DNA of 64,000 nucleotides from Diaphorobacter sp. HDW4A. GTDB lineage: Bacteria > Pseudomonadota > Gammaproteobacteria > Burkholderiales > Burkholderiaceae_C. Shown piece by piece: positions 43,712 to 52,898 of this stretch (within the stretch, counting starts at the first letter, position 1; every line of letters begins with the position of its first letter). The position numbers and the translations under genes were made by a program. The stretch is from positions 5,146,001 to 5,210,000 of the forward strand of contig NZ_CP049910.1 of assembly GCF_011305995.1 (NCBI RefSeq). The letters are read 5' to 3'. The notes under the pieces were generated by a model that worked only from the letters and a program-made list of their open reading frames with translations, was not told where the DNA came from and ran no database searches.

Positions 43712-44140
43712 TCACTTTCGCGGCGCGAGCATCGCCATCGTGAGGCGTGATATGCAGGTCAGTTCGCCGTCTTCGTTCACCATCTCGATAGCCCAGACTT
43801 GGGTGGTCTTGCCGATATGCACTGGCCGCGCCGTACCGGTCACCCAGCCGCTGCGGGCGGATTTGAGGTGGTTGGCGTTGATGTCCAGCCCCACCGCGCC
43901 CCAGCCTTCGGGTGCGGCGTAGAAGGCACCTAGCGAGCCCAGCGACTCGGCCAGCACCACGCTGACGCCGCCGTGGAGCAGTCCGAACGGTTGCTTGGTG
44001 CGCTCATCGACCGGCACGCGGCCACGAATGTAGTCGTCGCCCACTTCCACGATTTCAATGCCCAGATGGCTTGTCGCCGTGTCTTCGCCCGTGCGGTTGG
44101 CGATCTCGAGGGTAAAGGGTTTTTTCCAAATGTTTGCCAT
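43712..44140 (-). CDS. Hotdog-fold thioesterase (PaaI/EntH-like)
   Basis: A 142-residue cytosolic thioesterase. The hotdog helix motif FGLLHGGVSVVLAESLGSLGA contains the conserved His-Gly-Gly and the acidic residue of the 4HBT clade that includes PaaI, MenI and YbdB. They hydrolyse acyl- or aroyl-CoA thioesters. ATG 44140 (MANIWKKPF) is chosen over 44239. It is monocistronic, 90 bp upstream of the leuA promoter. The substrate is not predictable. Confidence 0.85.
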   Translation of the reverse strand: MANIWKKPFTLEIANRTGEDTATSHLGIEIVEVGDDYIRGRVPVDERTKQPFGLLHGGVSVVLAESLGSLGAFYAAPEGWGAVGLDINANHLKSARSGWVTGTARPVHIGKTTQVWAIEMVNEDGELTCISRLTMAMLAPRK

Positions 44141-44396
44141 GGCGACAATTGGAGAGGCGCGGAAAGTCGTTCTCACATCATTTACTGAACGGGTGTGCGG
44201 GTTTGGCGTGAAACGCGAATCTTTTGGCGCATCTGGCAACCCAAAGCGTCTCAGAATCGCGGCTTCCTCAGGAAATTAACAAATATTCACCATTGTTGAT
44301 GTGTGTCACGTTTGAGCGGCGTTGAGTGTCCGCGCGCGGCAGCAGATACGGGCCTTGTCAAGGAGGCACCAGGTGAAGGTTCAGGAGTCCAGTTTC

Positions 44397-45554
44397 ATGC
44401 AACGTCGCCAATTTGTTTCGCTCGCATCCGGTGTGCTCGCCTTGTCGGCTGCTCCCGCCTTCATTCGCAGCGCCGCCGCGCAGGAAGTGCCCGGCCTCAA
44501 TGCCAAGTCGGTGACGATCGGTTGTTCCGCCGCCATGAGCGGCCCGCTGGTCAGCTTTGGCAACGACATCTCGCAGGGCGCGGGTGCGGCGTTCGCGCAG
44601 ATCAATGCGCAGGGCGGCGTGCATGGCCGTGGCATTCAGCTTCAGATGATGGACGACGCCTATGTGCCCGACCGCACGCTCAGCAACGTCAAGCAGATGC
44701 TCAGCGGCGGCTCGGCGCTCGCGTTGCTGTCCTGCGTAGGGACGCCCAATAACACGGCAATTCTTCCGCTGATCGAGGAGGCTGGCATTCCGTACGTGGC
44801 ACCGGTCACAGGGGCATCGTCGCTGCGCAAGGGCGCGCGCAATGTATTCCACGTGCGCGCCAGCTACACCGATGAGGTGCAGCGATTGGTCAAGCGCCTC
44901 GCGGGCATGGGCCTCAAGGGTATCGGCGTGATCTATCAGGACAACGGCTACGGCAAGGAAGCACTGGCTGACGCTCAGCGCACGCTTGACGGCCTCGGCA
45001 TGAAGACTGCCGTGGAGGCTGCCGTGGCCACCGATGGTTCCAATCTGAAGGACGTGTTTGCCAAGGTGTCAGCAGGTCGCCCCTCGGCGGTGCTGCTGGC
45101 GACGGCTGGTGCGGTGTCGGTGGATCTGGTGCGTGGCATGAAGAAGCATGTGCCCGGCGTGCTGCTTGCCGGCCTGTCGGTGACCATGCCCGGCGATGCG
45201 CTTGCCAAGCTCGGCGAGGATGGCAGTGGCCTCGCACTGACCATGATCGTGCCTGATCCCAACCGCCCACGCATCCAGCTCGTGCGCGACTATCAAGCCG
45301 CCATGCGCGCCAAGGGCCACAACGAGTTCTCGCAGGGCAGCCTCGAGGCCTACGTCAACGCCCGCGTGCTCGCCGAAGGTCTGGATCGTGCAGGCAAGGA
45401 GCCGACGCCCGCCAAGCTGCGCTCTGCATTGGCCAGCATCAAGAACCTGGATCTGGGCGGCTTCGTGGTCGACTACAGCGGCCAGTCGCCGTATGTGGGC
45501 TCGCGCTTCATCGACCTCGGCGTGATGGGCAACACGGGGCGTTTCATCGGCTGA
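44397..45554 (+). CDS. Branched-chain amino-acid-type ABC transporter substrate-binding protein
   Basis: A 385-residue periplasmic binding protein (LivJ-like, Peripla_BP_6). The signal peptide has a Tat-like RRQFVSL segment and ends AAAQE near residue 29. The fold shows VTIGCSAAMSGPLVSFGNDISQG, VYQDNGYGKEAL and a C-terminal LDLGGFVVDYSGQSPYVGSRF. ATG 44397 has AGGAG nine bases upstream; a GTG at 44373 with AAGGAG is an alternative giving eight more residues. No LivHMGF permease or ATPase genes follow, so the receptor is an orphan in this window. It ends at the bidirectional terminator at 45577-45601. Confidence 0.9.
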   Translation: MQRRQFVSLASGVLALSAAPAFIRSAAAQEVPGLNAKSVTIGCSAAMSGPLVSFGNDISQGAGAAFAQINAQGGVHGRGIQLQMMDDAYVPDRTLSNVKQMLSGGSALALLSCVGTPNNTAILPLIEEAGIPYVAPVTGASSLRKGARNVFHVRASYTDEVQRLVKRLAGMGLKGIGVIYQDNGYGKEALADAQRTLDGLGMKTAVEAAVATDGSNLKDVFAKVSAGRPSAVLLATAGAVSVDLVRGMKKHVPGVLLAGLSVTMPGDALAKLGEDGSGLALTMIVPDPNRPRIQLVRDYQAAMRAKGHNEFSQGSLEAYVNARVLAEGLDRAGKEPTPAKLRSALASIKNLDLGGFVVDYSGQSPYVGSRFIDLGVMGNTGRFIG

Positions 45555-45576
45555 TTGCTTCCCGCCGCGATCATGA

Positions 45577-45601
45577 AAAAGGGCACCCTCGGGTGCCCTT
45601 G
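45577..45601. terminator. Bidirectional intrinsic terminator
   Basis: AAGGGCACC (45580-45588), loop CTCG, GGTGCCCTT (45593-45601), with an A run on the left that is a T tract for the minus-strand CoA-transferase. It is shared with the plus-strand binding-protein gene. Confidence 0.75.
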
Positions 45602-45614
45602 TCGTTTGCGTTGA

Positions 45615-47132
45615 TCAGCCGCGCATGCTGCCCGTTTTCTGGCAGCGGTCATGCCACGACAGTGCCTCGCCGAGGATGTGGGGTGTCTGCTGGCCGCCGC
45701 TCTTCTGCGCACGGTCGAAGTAGTCCTGCAGCATCGGGCGGTAGTCAGGATGGGCGCAATTGTCGATGATGACCTGCGCGCGCTGGCGTGGCGAGAGGCC
45801 GCGCAGGTCGGCCAAGCCTTGTTCGGTGACGACGACCTGGGTGTCGTGCTCGGTGTGGTCCACGTGGGCGCACATCGGCACGATGCAGCTCACGTTGCCG
45901 CCCTTGGCGACGGATGGGGTCACGAAGAAGTTGAGATAGCTGTTGCGCGCGAAGTCGCCCGAGCCGCCGATGCCGTTCATCATGCTCGTGCCCATCACAT
46001 GGGTGGAGTTGATGTTGCCGTAAATGTCGGCTTCGATCATCGAGTTCATGCCGATCACGCCGAGGCGGCGCACCACCTCGGGGTGGTTGCTGATTTCCTG
46101 GGGGCGCAGCACGATGCGCTCGCGGTAGAAGTCGATGTTCTGCACGAATTCGTCGAGTGCCGCGTGGCTCAGCGAGATGGCGCTGGCCGAGGCCGACTTC
46201 ATCATGCCCTCGCGCACCAGCTCGAGCATGCCGTCTTGCAACACCTCGGTGTAGCCGGTGAGGTTCTCGAACGGGCTCTTGAGCAGTCCGGCGAGCACGG
46301 CGTTGGCCACGTTGCCCACGCCCGACTGCAGCGGCAGCAGTTCCTTGGGCAGGCGGCCGACCTTCACCTCGTGCGCGAGGAAGTCGATCACGTGTGCGGC
46401 GATGCGCTCGGAATTCACGTCGGGCGCGGCGAAGGCGGAGTTGCGGTCGGGGCTGTCTGTATGGACGATGGCGATGATCTTGGACGGATCGCAGCTCAGG
46501 TGCGGCACGCCGATGCGGTCATTCGGGCCGTAGAGCGCAATGGGCTTGCGCTGGGGCGGGATGGCGGTACCGTAGTAAATGTCGTGCATGCCGTCGAGTT
46601 CGAGCGGCAGACGGTGGTTGACTTCCAGGATCACCTTGTCGGCGAGGTCCAGCCAGGTCTTGTTGTTGCCGACCGCCATGGTGGGCACGAAGCTGCCGTC
46701 CGAGTTGATCGCGGTGACCTCGATCACCGCCACGTTCAGGTGGCCCAGAAAGCCGAACCATGCGTGCTGGGCGACATGCGAGAGGTGCATGTCCACGAAG
46801 TGCATCTTGCCGGTGTTGATCTTCTCGCGGCAGATCGGGTCGGACTGGAAGGGCAGGCGCATCTCCATGCCGTCCACCTTGGCGAGCGCGCCGTCGAGCT
46901 CGGCGGCGGTCGATGCGCCGGTCCAGATGCTCACGCGAAACGGGTGACCAGCGGCGTGCTCGGCCTCGATGCGCTTGGCCAGCGCCTGCGGGATGGACTT
47001 GGGATAGCCCGCGCCCGTGAATCCGCTCATTCCCACAATCGATCCCGGCTCGATCAGCGCAGCGGCCTGTTCTGCGGTCATGACCTTTTCGCGAAGGCCG
47101 GGATGCTGGATGCGGGACGTGGAACACAACAT
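45615..47132 (-). CDS. Succinyl-CoA:acetate CoA-transferase / acetyl-CoA hydrolase family
   Basis: A 505-residue class I CoA-transferase of the AarC/ScpC/Ach1 type, moving CoA between succinyl-CoA or propionyl-CoA and acetate. The catalytic Glu is E296 in GYTEVLQDGMLELV; oxyanion-site GVGNVANAV and the C-terminal TEQGLADLRGLSPRQRA are family signatures. Length is normal. It is transcribed towards a shared terminator and starts 23 bp after a strong hairpin that separates it from the permease. It probably serves acetate/propionate metabolism. Confidence 0.9.
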   Translation of the reverse strand: MLCSTSRIQHPGLREKVMTAEQAAALIEPGSIVGMSGFTGAGYPKSIPQALAKRIEAEHAAGHPFRVSIWTGASTAAELDGALAKVDGMEMRLPFQSDPICREKINTGKMHFVDMHLSHVAQHAWFGFLGHLNVAVIEVTAINSDGSFVPTMAVGNNKTWLDLADKVILEVNHRLPLELDGMHDIYYGTAIPPQRKPIALYGPNDRIGVPHLSCDPSKIIAIVHTDSPDRNSAFAAPDVNSERIAAHVIDFLAHEVKVGRLPKELLPLQSGVGNVANAVLAGLLKSPFENLTGYTEVLQDGMLELVREGMMKSASASAISLSHAALDEFVQNIDFYRERIVLRPQEISNHPEVVRRLGVIGMNSMIEADIYGNINSTHVMGTSMMNGIGGSGDFARNSYLNFFVTPSVAKGGNVSCIVPMCAHVDHTEHDTQVVVTEQGLADLRGLSPRQRAQVIIDNCAHPDYRPMLQDYFDRAQKSGGQQTPHILGEALSWHDRCQKTGSMRG

Positions 47133-47154
47133 GAAAACTTGACTCCGAAAATGA

Positions 47155-47183
47155 CCGAAGGGGCGTTGTGCACGCCCCTTCGG
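47155..47183 (-). terminator. Hairpin after the NCS2 permease
   Basis: CCGAAGGGGCGT (47155-47166) and ACGCCCCTTCGG (47172-47183) form a perfect 12-bp stem with a TGTGC loop. On the minus strand it is followed by TCATTTTC, a modest T tract, 109 bp after the permease stop and just upstream of the CoA-transferase ATG. Confidence 0.6.
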
Positions 47184-47291
47184 CTGGTTATCAGATGTAA
47201 ATCCTATCAGGTATTCCGTTCGCGTTAGGTAGAAACCCCGGCCTTACGGAATGCTGACAGGATTGTCATCTCGGGTCAGGTCATGCCGCTG

Positions 47292-48581
47292 TCAGTCTTG
47301 GCGGCGGTTGAGAAGGGCGTACAGAATGATTGCGCCGAAGGTCGCGGTACCGATGCCGCCGAGAGCGAAGTCACCGAATTTCAGAGTGAAGTCGCCAGTG
47401 CCGAGGATCAGCGTGATGGCCGCCACGATCAGGTTCTTGTTCTGCGAAAAGTCCACCTTGTTTTCCACCCAGATCTTGGCTCCGGCAATCGCGATCAGAC
47501 CAAAGACCACAATGGAAACTCCCCCCATTACCGGCAGGGGAATGGCCTGGATCAGCGCGCCGAACTTGGGGGAAAAGCCCAGCAGCACGGCGATCAGCGC
47601 GGCCACGAGGAACACGGCGGTCGAGTAGATCTTGGTGGCCGCCATCACGCCGATGTTCTCGGCGTAAGTGGTCACTCCGGTGCCGCCCAGCCCGCCGCTG
47701 ACCATCGTCGCCACGCCGTCGCCGATGAAGGCGCGGCCCATGTACTGGTCGAGGTTCTTGCCGGTCATGGCCGTCACGGCTTTGATGTGGCCCAGATTCT
47801 CGGCCACCAGAATGATCACCACCGGCACGATCAGCAGCATCGCGTTGCCGCTGAACACCGGCGCGTGGAAGGAGGGCAGGCCGAACCACGGCGCATTGAT
47901 CACGCCCGACAGATCCAGCGGCTTGCCCAGATCCATGCCATTGGTCAGCACCGCATACAGCACCGAAGCCACCAGCAGACCCACAAGGATCAGCAACCGC
48001 TGCACCATGCCGCGCGTGAGCACCGCTACGAGACCGACGCAGACAAAAGTGAGCGCCTGCATCCAGCTCTCGAAGTTGTTCGATGCCATGTTCTTCACTG
48101 GGATTCCGGCCAGATTCAGCCCGATCACCGCGACAATGGCTCCCGTCACCACGGGCGGCATGAAGCGCTCGATCCAGCCCGTGCCTACCAACTGCACGAT
48201 CAGCCCGACCAGCGTGTAGACCGCCCCGCAGGCGATGATGCCGCCCAGCGCCACGCCGATGTTCGCGTTCGGCCCTTTGCCCGCATAGGCGGTCGCTGCG
48301 ATCACCACGCCGATGAAGGCGAAGCTCGAGCCCAGATAGCTGGGCACCTTGCCGCCAGTGATCAGGAAGAAGATCAGCGTGCCGATGCCGCTCATGAACA
48401 CCGCCATGTTCGGATCGAAACCCATGAGGATCGGTGCCAGCACCGTGGAGCCGAACATGGCGATCACGTGCTGCACGCCCATCAACCCGGTCTGCCCCCA
48501 GGGCAGCCGCTCATCCGGTCCGATCACGCCGCCCGATTGCAGCACCTGTGGAGACCTTTCGGTCCAACTGAACATTCCCAT
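47292..48581 (-). CDS. NCS2-family uracil/xanthine permease
   Basis: A 429-residue polytopic inner-membrane proton symporter for uracil or xanthine-type nucleobases (UraA/RutG-like). NCS2 features include LPWGQTGLMGVQHVIAMFGSTVLAP at the start, the substrate loop VAENLGHIKAVTAMTG with the conserved Glu, and GDGVATMVSGGLGGTGVTTYAENIG. The QH signature in TM1 (VQHVIAMFG) is present. ATG 48581 has GGGAG about 11 nt upstream; ATG 48575 is an alternative. Monocistronic between a hairpin and the IclR gene. Substrate choice between uracil and a purine is not settled by the sequence. Confidence 0.9.
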   Translation of the reverse strand: MGMFSWTERSPQVLQSGGVIGPDERLPWGQTGLMGVQHVIAMFGSTVLAPILMGFDPNMAVFMSGIGTLIFFLITGGKVPSYLGSSFAFIGVVIAATAYAGKGPNANIGVALGGIIACGAVYTLVGLIVQLVGTGWIERFMPPVVTGAIVAVIGLNLAGIPVKNMASNNFESWMQALTFVCVGLVAVLTRGMVQRLLILVGLLVASVLYAVLTNGMDLGKPLDLSGVINAPWFGLPSFHAPVFSGNAMLLIVPVVIILVAENLGHIKAVTAMTGKNLDQYMGRAFIGDGVATMVSGGLGGTGVTTYAENIGVMAATKIYSTAVFLVAALIAVLLGFSPKFGALIQAIPLPVMGGVSIVVFGLIAIAGAKIWVENKVDFSQNKNLIVAAITLILGTGDFTLKFGDFALGGIGTATFGAIILYALLNRRQD

Positions 48582-48682
48582 TTTTTTTACGCTCCCGCTA
48601 CAGTTTTTGACAAAGTGGGGCGATGGTAGGGCATTGCACGGGTTTGCGTGCAGCGGGGCGATACGGATGTGCAGTGCCGCGC

Positions 48683-49435
48683 TCAGCTTCCGGATTCTTC
48701 GGCGTGCTCGGCCAGATAGGCGTCGATGCGTTGGCGAATGTGCACTGCCAACTCCGGCAGGCGGTGCGATACGCGGTACATCGGCCCGGCCACCAGCAAG
48801 GCAAAGCGCCGCTCGCCAAAGGCCAGCGCCATGGAGACGCCGCCCAGTTCGGGCGTGAATTCCGCGTTGCCCTGAAACCAGCCGCGTTGCATCGACTGAG
48901 CGATCTCCGCCTCCACCGCGTCGGCGGACATCAGCGTGGTGGGCGTGTACTGCTCGAACGTCACCTTGCGCAGCACGCCAGCGCGCTCGTCGGCCCGCAT
49001 CTGCGACAGCAGCGTGCGCCCCGTGGCGGTGGTGTGCAGTGGAACGCGCTTGCCCACAGGCGCGGCGTAGCGCACGGAATGTGGCGACTCGACGGTTTCC
49101 ACGAACAACGCGTCTGACCCGCTCACCGCGGCCAGCACGGCGGTCTCGCCGGTGTCGGCCACCAGTTGCTCCAGCAGCGCACGCATGTCTTTGGGCAGGG
49201 GCTGGGCCTGCTCGACCTTGCCGATGAGGGTGGCCCAGGCGGGCGTAGGGTAGTAGCCCGCCTTGGGGCGCGGCTCGTACAGATAGCCGCGCTGGGCCAG
49301 CGTGCCCAGCAGGTTGAAGGTGCTCGAGCGCGGCCAGTCGAAATGCTTGGCGATTTCGGCAAGGCTCGCGGGCCGCTGGTGGGCGGCGAAGAATTCGAGC
49401 AGTTCGAGGACGTTGGCGGCTTGTTTGACGTTCAC
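48683..49435 (-). CDS. IclR-family transcriptional regulator
   Basis: A 250-residue IclR regulator: HTH about residues 3-60 (KQAANVLELLEFFAAHQ, AEIAKHFDWPRSSTFNLLGTLAQRGYL) and an effector domain (TTATGRTLLSQM, MQRGWFQGNAEFTPELGGVSMALAF). GTG 49435 is used because homologues begin next to KQAANVLELLEFF; ATG at 49522 or 49540 would add a 29-35 residue extension of unlikely composition and cannot be excluded. Divergent from the CoA-transferase operon at 49604, its presumed target. Confidence 0.82.
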   Translation of the reverse strand: MNVKQAANVLELLEFFAAHQRPASLAEIAKHFDWPRSSTFNLLGTLAQRGYLYEPRPKAGYYPTPAWATLIGKVEQAQPLPKDMRALLEQLVADTGETAVLAAVSGSDALFVETVESPHSVRYAAPVGKRVPLHTTATGRTLLSQMRADERAGVLRKVTFEQYTPTTLMSADAVEAEIAQSMQRGWFQGNAEFTPELGGVSMALAFGERRFALLVAGPMYRVSHRLPELAVHIRQRIDAYLAEHAEESGS

Positions 49436-49563
49436 GGTGATGCGGAAAGAGGGCGGGCGGGCCGCTGGACGCGGTAATCCATGGAATTTAACTGCCGAAG
49501 CGGGGAATCCAGGGAAATCCATCCGGCTCAGGGAAAACATGGGGCCAAGGATACTGCTATTTT

Positions 49564-49600
49564 GTTCTTGTGTGTGTATGATTTGTTCATGTACAAGAAC
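49564..49600 (+). promoter_or_regulatory. Promoter and inverted repeat before the CoA-transferase operon
   Basis: GTTCTTGT (49564-49571) and ACAAGAAC (49593-49600) are perfect 8-bp arms. A -10-like TATGAT lies between them at 49577-49582. The repeat spans the expected polymerase site and ends 4 bp before ATG 49604, so a bound IclR dimer would block transcription. No good -35 was found. Confidence 0.5.
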
Positions 49601-49603
49601 GAA

Positions 49604-50827
49604 ATGGCTTCAATCGCTGAGCAAGGCACCGCTTTCGGGGGACCGCTCACAGGGGTTCGCGTGCTCGATCTGACCTCGGTGCTCATGGGCCCCTTCGCGT
49701 CGCAGAACCTCGGCGACATGGGGGCGGACGTGATCAAGATCGAAGCTCCCCAAGGCGATCTGGTGCGCCAGATCGGCCCGGCCCGGCATGACGGCATGGG
49801 GCCGGTGTTTCTCAACGCCAACCGCAACAAGCGCAGCGTGGTGCTCGATCTGAAATCACCCGAAGGCATGGCCGCGCTGCACCAGCTCATCGCCGATGCC
49901 GACGTGCTCATGTACAACGTGCGCCCGCAGGCCATGGCGCGGCTGGGGCTCGGCTACGAGGCGGTCAAGGCGCTCAATCCGCGCATCATCTATGCCGGCC
50001 TGTTCGGCTATGGGCAGGACGGCCCCTACGCCGCGCGTCCGGCGTATGACGACCTCATTCAGGGCGCCTGTGCGCTACCGCACCTCATCGCCAAGGCCTC
50101 GGGCGGCATTCCGCGCTATGTGCCCAACGCGCTGTGCGACCGCATCGTCGGACTCACAGGTGTGGGCGCGATTCTGGCGAGTCTGCTGGCGCGCGAACGC
50201 ACGGGGCAGGGCGACCGGATCGACATCCCCATGTTCGAGACCATGGTGGCCTTCATCATGGGCGACCACATGGGCGGGCTCACTTTCGATCCGCCGCTCG
50301 ATGGCGGCGGCTACGCGCGCCAGCTTTCGTCGCAGCGCCGTCCGTACCGCACGCAAGACGGGTACATCTGCGCGCTGGTCTACAACGACAAGCAGTGGCA
50401 GGGCTTTCTGCGCGAGATCGGGCGCGAGGCGCTCATGCGCGATGACGAGCGCTTTGCCAGCTACGCGCAGCGCACGCAGCACATCGACCATGTCTACGAC
50501 GTGCTGGCCGGTATCTTCGAAGAGCGCACCACCGCCGAGTGGGTCGCGATTCTCGAGCGTGCCGACGTGCCTTTCATGCCCATGCACAGCCTGCAAAGCC
50601 TGATGCAGGACCCGCACCTCGTGGCCACCGGCTTCTTCACCGACGTGATGCACCCCACCGAGGGCGCCATCAAGTCGCCGCGCAATCCCGTCACCTGGAC
50701 TCACCACAAGCCCGCACCGCCGCGCGCCGTGCCCACGCTCGGCCAGCACACGGCCGAAGTGCTGCGTGAACTTGGCTACAGCGAAAGCCAGGTGCAGGCC
50801 ATGGTGAACGCCGCCGCTGTCGTCTGA
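49604..50827 (+). CDS. Class III CoA-transferase (CaiB/BaiF/Frc family)
   Basis: A 407-residue cytosolic CoA-transferase that activates a carboxylate by transfer of CoA. It opens with GPLTGVRVLDLTSVLMGPFASQ and GADVIKIEAP; the catalytic Asp is in RPAYDDLIQG, and RTQDGYICALVYNDKQW is the typical C-terminal half motif. ATG 49604 is preferred because a promoter-like dyad reaches 49600; ATG 49589 lies within it. It is first in an operon with a hydratase-family gene, an acyl-CoA dehydrogenase and a Bug receptor, regulated by the divergent IclR gene. Confidence 0.9.
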   Translation: MASIAEQGTAFGGPLTGVRVLDLTSVLMGPFASQNLGDMGADVIKIEAPQGDLVRQIGPARHDGMGPVFLNANRNKRSVVLDLKSPEGMAALHQLIADADVLMYNVRPQAMARLGLGYEAVKALNPRIIYAGLFGYGQDGPYAARPAYDDLIQGACALPHLIAKASGGIPRYVPNALCDRIVGLTGVGAILASLLARERTGQGDRIDIPMFETMVAFIMGDHMGGLTFDPPLDGGGYARQLSSQRRPYRTQDGYICALVYNDKQWQGFLREIGREALMRDDERFASYAQRTQHIDHVYDVLAGIFEERTTAEWVAILERADVPFMPMHSLQSLMQDPHLVATGFFTDVMHPTEGAIKSPRNPVTWTHHKPAPPRAVPTLGQHTAEVLRELGYSESQVQAMVNAAAVV

Positions 50828-50842
50828 ACGAAAAACCACCCC

Positions 50843-51628
50843 ATGCATTCCATCGAACATCTCACCGACGAAGTGACCTTTGAAGTGGTGGATGGCAGCA
50901 TCGCCGTCATCACTATGGACCGCCCAGCGCAGCGCAACGCCATCAACAGCGGCCTCGCGCAGGGTCTGCGTGCCGCGTGGACACGGCTCGAAGAAGACAG
51001 CTCGTTGCGCGTCGGCATCCTCACCGGGGCGGGCGACAAGGCCTTTTGCGCGGGCATGGATCTGAAGGAGGCCGCGGCCAAAGCCCTCAAGGTCCCGCCG
51101 CGCGATCTGATTCCCGTGCTCGGAGATGGCGTTCCCATGAGCAAGCCGACGATTGCCGCCGTCAACGGCGTGGCGCTCGCAGGCGGCTGGCTGTTCGCGC
51201 AGATGTGCGACCTGTGCGTGGCCGCCGATCACGCCACCTTCGGCATCACCGAGGCCAAGGTAGGGCGCGGCATGCCGTGGGCAGCGCCGCTCATCCACAT
51301 GCTGCCACAGCGCATCGTGATGGAGGTGCTGCTCACCGGCAAGCCGCTCACCGCAGAACGCGCGATGGCACTCGGTTATGTGAACCAAGTTGTGCCACTT
51401 TCCGGCTTGCGCGATTGCGCTTTAGAGCTTGCCAGAAGCATTGCGGCCAACGCGCCGCTCACCGTCAAGGCCGCGCGCGAGCTCGTGTACCTCTCTACCG
51501 AAATGGGCCGCTCCGCAGCGCTGCGATCTGCGCAGCATCTGTTCGAGCCGGTGTATCTCAGCGAAGACGCACAGGAAGGCCCGCGTTCGTTTGCCGAAAA
51601 GCGCGCACCGCGCTGGCAAGGCCGTTGA
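50843..51628 (+). CDS. Enoyl-CoA hydratase/isomerase-family protein
   Basis: A 261-residue crotonase-fold enzyme. The oxyanion segments are AFCAGMDLKEA and GVALAGGWLFAQMCDLCVAA; Glu is kept at the second catalytic site (TFGITEAKVG), but the GGxxE position is Leu. It is thus likely a hydratase or related enzyme with altered chemistry. It starts 15 bp after the CoA-transferase and precedes an acyl-CoA dehydrogenase by 20 bp, consistent with beta-oxidation of the activated acid. Confidence 0.87.
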   Translation: MHSIEHLTDEVTFEVVDGSIAVITMDRPAQRNAINSGLAQGLRAAWTRLEEDSSLRVGILTGAGDKAFCAGMDLKEAAAKALKVPPRDLIPVLGDGVPMSKPTIAAVNGVALAGGWLFAQMCDLCVAADHATFGITEAKVGRGMPWAAPLIHMLPQRIVMEVLLTGKPLTAERAMALGYVNQVVPLSGLRDCALELARSIAANAPLTVKAARELVYLSTEMGRSAALRSAQHLFEPVYLSEDAQEGPRSFAEKRAPRWQGR

Positions 51629-51648
51629 ATCTTGGAGGATGAATCCTG

Positions 51649-52821
51649 ATGAGTTTTGAACTGACCACCGAACAGCAAGCCATCCGCGAAGCCGTGCAGG
51701 ATCTGTGCACGCGCTTTCCCGAAAGCTATTGGCTGGAGCGCGATGCCGACGGCGTCTTTCCGCACGACTTCTACCGCGCCATGGGCGACGCGGGCTGGCT
51801 CGGCACCGCACTGCCCGAGGAATACGGCGGCGCGGGTCTTGGTGTGCAGGAGGCCTGTGTGCTCATGCAGACCATTGCCGAATCAGGTGCCTGCATGAGC
51901 GGTGCCTCGTCCATTCACATCAACATCTTCGGTTTGATGCCCGTGGTGGTCTACGGCACCGACGAGCAGAAGCGTCGCATGCTGCCGCCGATTGCGCGCG
52001 GCGAGGTCAAGGCCTGCTTTGGCGTGACCGAGCCGAACGCGGGCCTCAACACCACCAAGCTGAAAACACGCGCGGTGCGGCAGGGCGACAAGTATGTGGT
52101 GCATGGCCAGAAGGTGTGGATTTCCACGGCGCAGGTAGCAGACAAGATTCTGCTGCTGGCGCGCACCACCGCGCTCGAAGACTTGGCCCCGGGCCAGCAA
52201 TCGCATGGACTCACGCTGTTCTATACAGACCTTGATCGCTCGAAGATCGACGTGCGTCTGATCGAGAAGATGGGCCGCAAATGTGTGGACTCCAACGAGC
52301 TGTTCATTGACGGTTTGGAGATCCCCGTGGAGGACCGTATCGGCGAAGAGGGCAAGGGCTTCAAGTACATCCTGCATGGCATGAACCCGGAACGCATCCT
52401 GCTCGCCTCCGAGGCCATCGGCGTGGGCCGGGCGGCGCTTGCCAAGGCGTCGAACTACGCCCGCGAACGCGTGGTGTTCGACCGGCCGATCGGCAAGAAC
52501 CAGTCCATCCAGCATCCGCTTGCGAAGAACTGGATCGAGCTTGAAGCCGCACAGCTTTTGATGATGAAAGCCGGATGGCTCTACGACAACGGCCGCGAAT
52601 GCGGCGCTGAGGCCAATGCCGCGAAATACTTCGCCGCAGAAGCGGGCTTCAAGGCCTGTGAGCAAGCCATCCTCACGCATGGCGGGATGGGTTACTCCAA
52701 GGAATTTCATGTCGAGCGCTACCTGCGCGAAATCATGATTCCGCGCATCGCCCCGGTGAGCCGTGAACTCATCCTCAGCCACATCGCCGAGCGAGTGCTG
52801 GGCATGCCCAAATCGTATTGA
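51649..52821 (+). CDS. Acyl-CoA dehydrogenase
   Basis: A 390-residue FAD enzyme of the acyl-CoA dehydrogenase superfamily. FGVTEPNAGLNTTKLKTRA resembles the flavin loop, FKYILHGMNPERILLASEAIG lies in the C-terminal bundle, and ILTHGGMGYSKEFHVERYLREIM ends the active-site region. The YEGTSE motif is absent. It is third in the operon with GGAGG ahead of ATG 51649. It probably oxidises the acyl-CoA made by the class III transferase. Confidence 0.88.
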   Translation: MSFELTTEQQAIREAVQDLCTRFPESYWLERDADGVFPHDFYRAMGDAGWLGTALPEEYGGAGLGVQEACVLMQTIAESGACMSGASSIHINIFGLMPVVVYGTDEQKRRMLPPIARGEVKACFGVTEPNAGLNTTKLKTRAVRQGDKYVVHGQKVWISTAQVADKILLLARTTALEDLAPGQQSHGLTLFYTDLDRSKIDVRLIEKMGRKCVDSNELFIDGLEIPVEDRIGEEGKGFKYILHGMNPERILLASEAIGVGRAALAKASNYARERVVFDRPIGKNQSIQHPLAKNWIELEAAQLLMMKAGWLYDNGRECGAEANAAKYFAAEAGFKACEQAILTHGGMGYSKEFHVERYLREIMIPRIAPVSRELILSHIAERVLGMPKSY

Positions 52822-52898
52822 GCCGCGGCGCGGCGCTGACTCGTCCACGCATTCGTTCATTCACCCGCAAGAGCATCCAACAAGCAGGAGACAAAGAC

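Noticed and set aside
41621..43750. Long plus-strand open frame antisense to leuA
   Set aside because: leuA is complete on the minus strand with all motifs; the antisense product is Gly/His/Val-rich without any fold signature.
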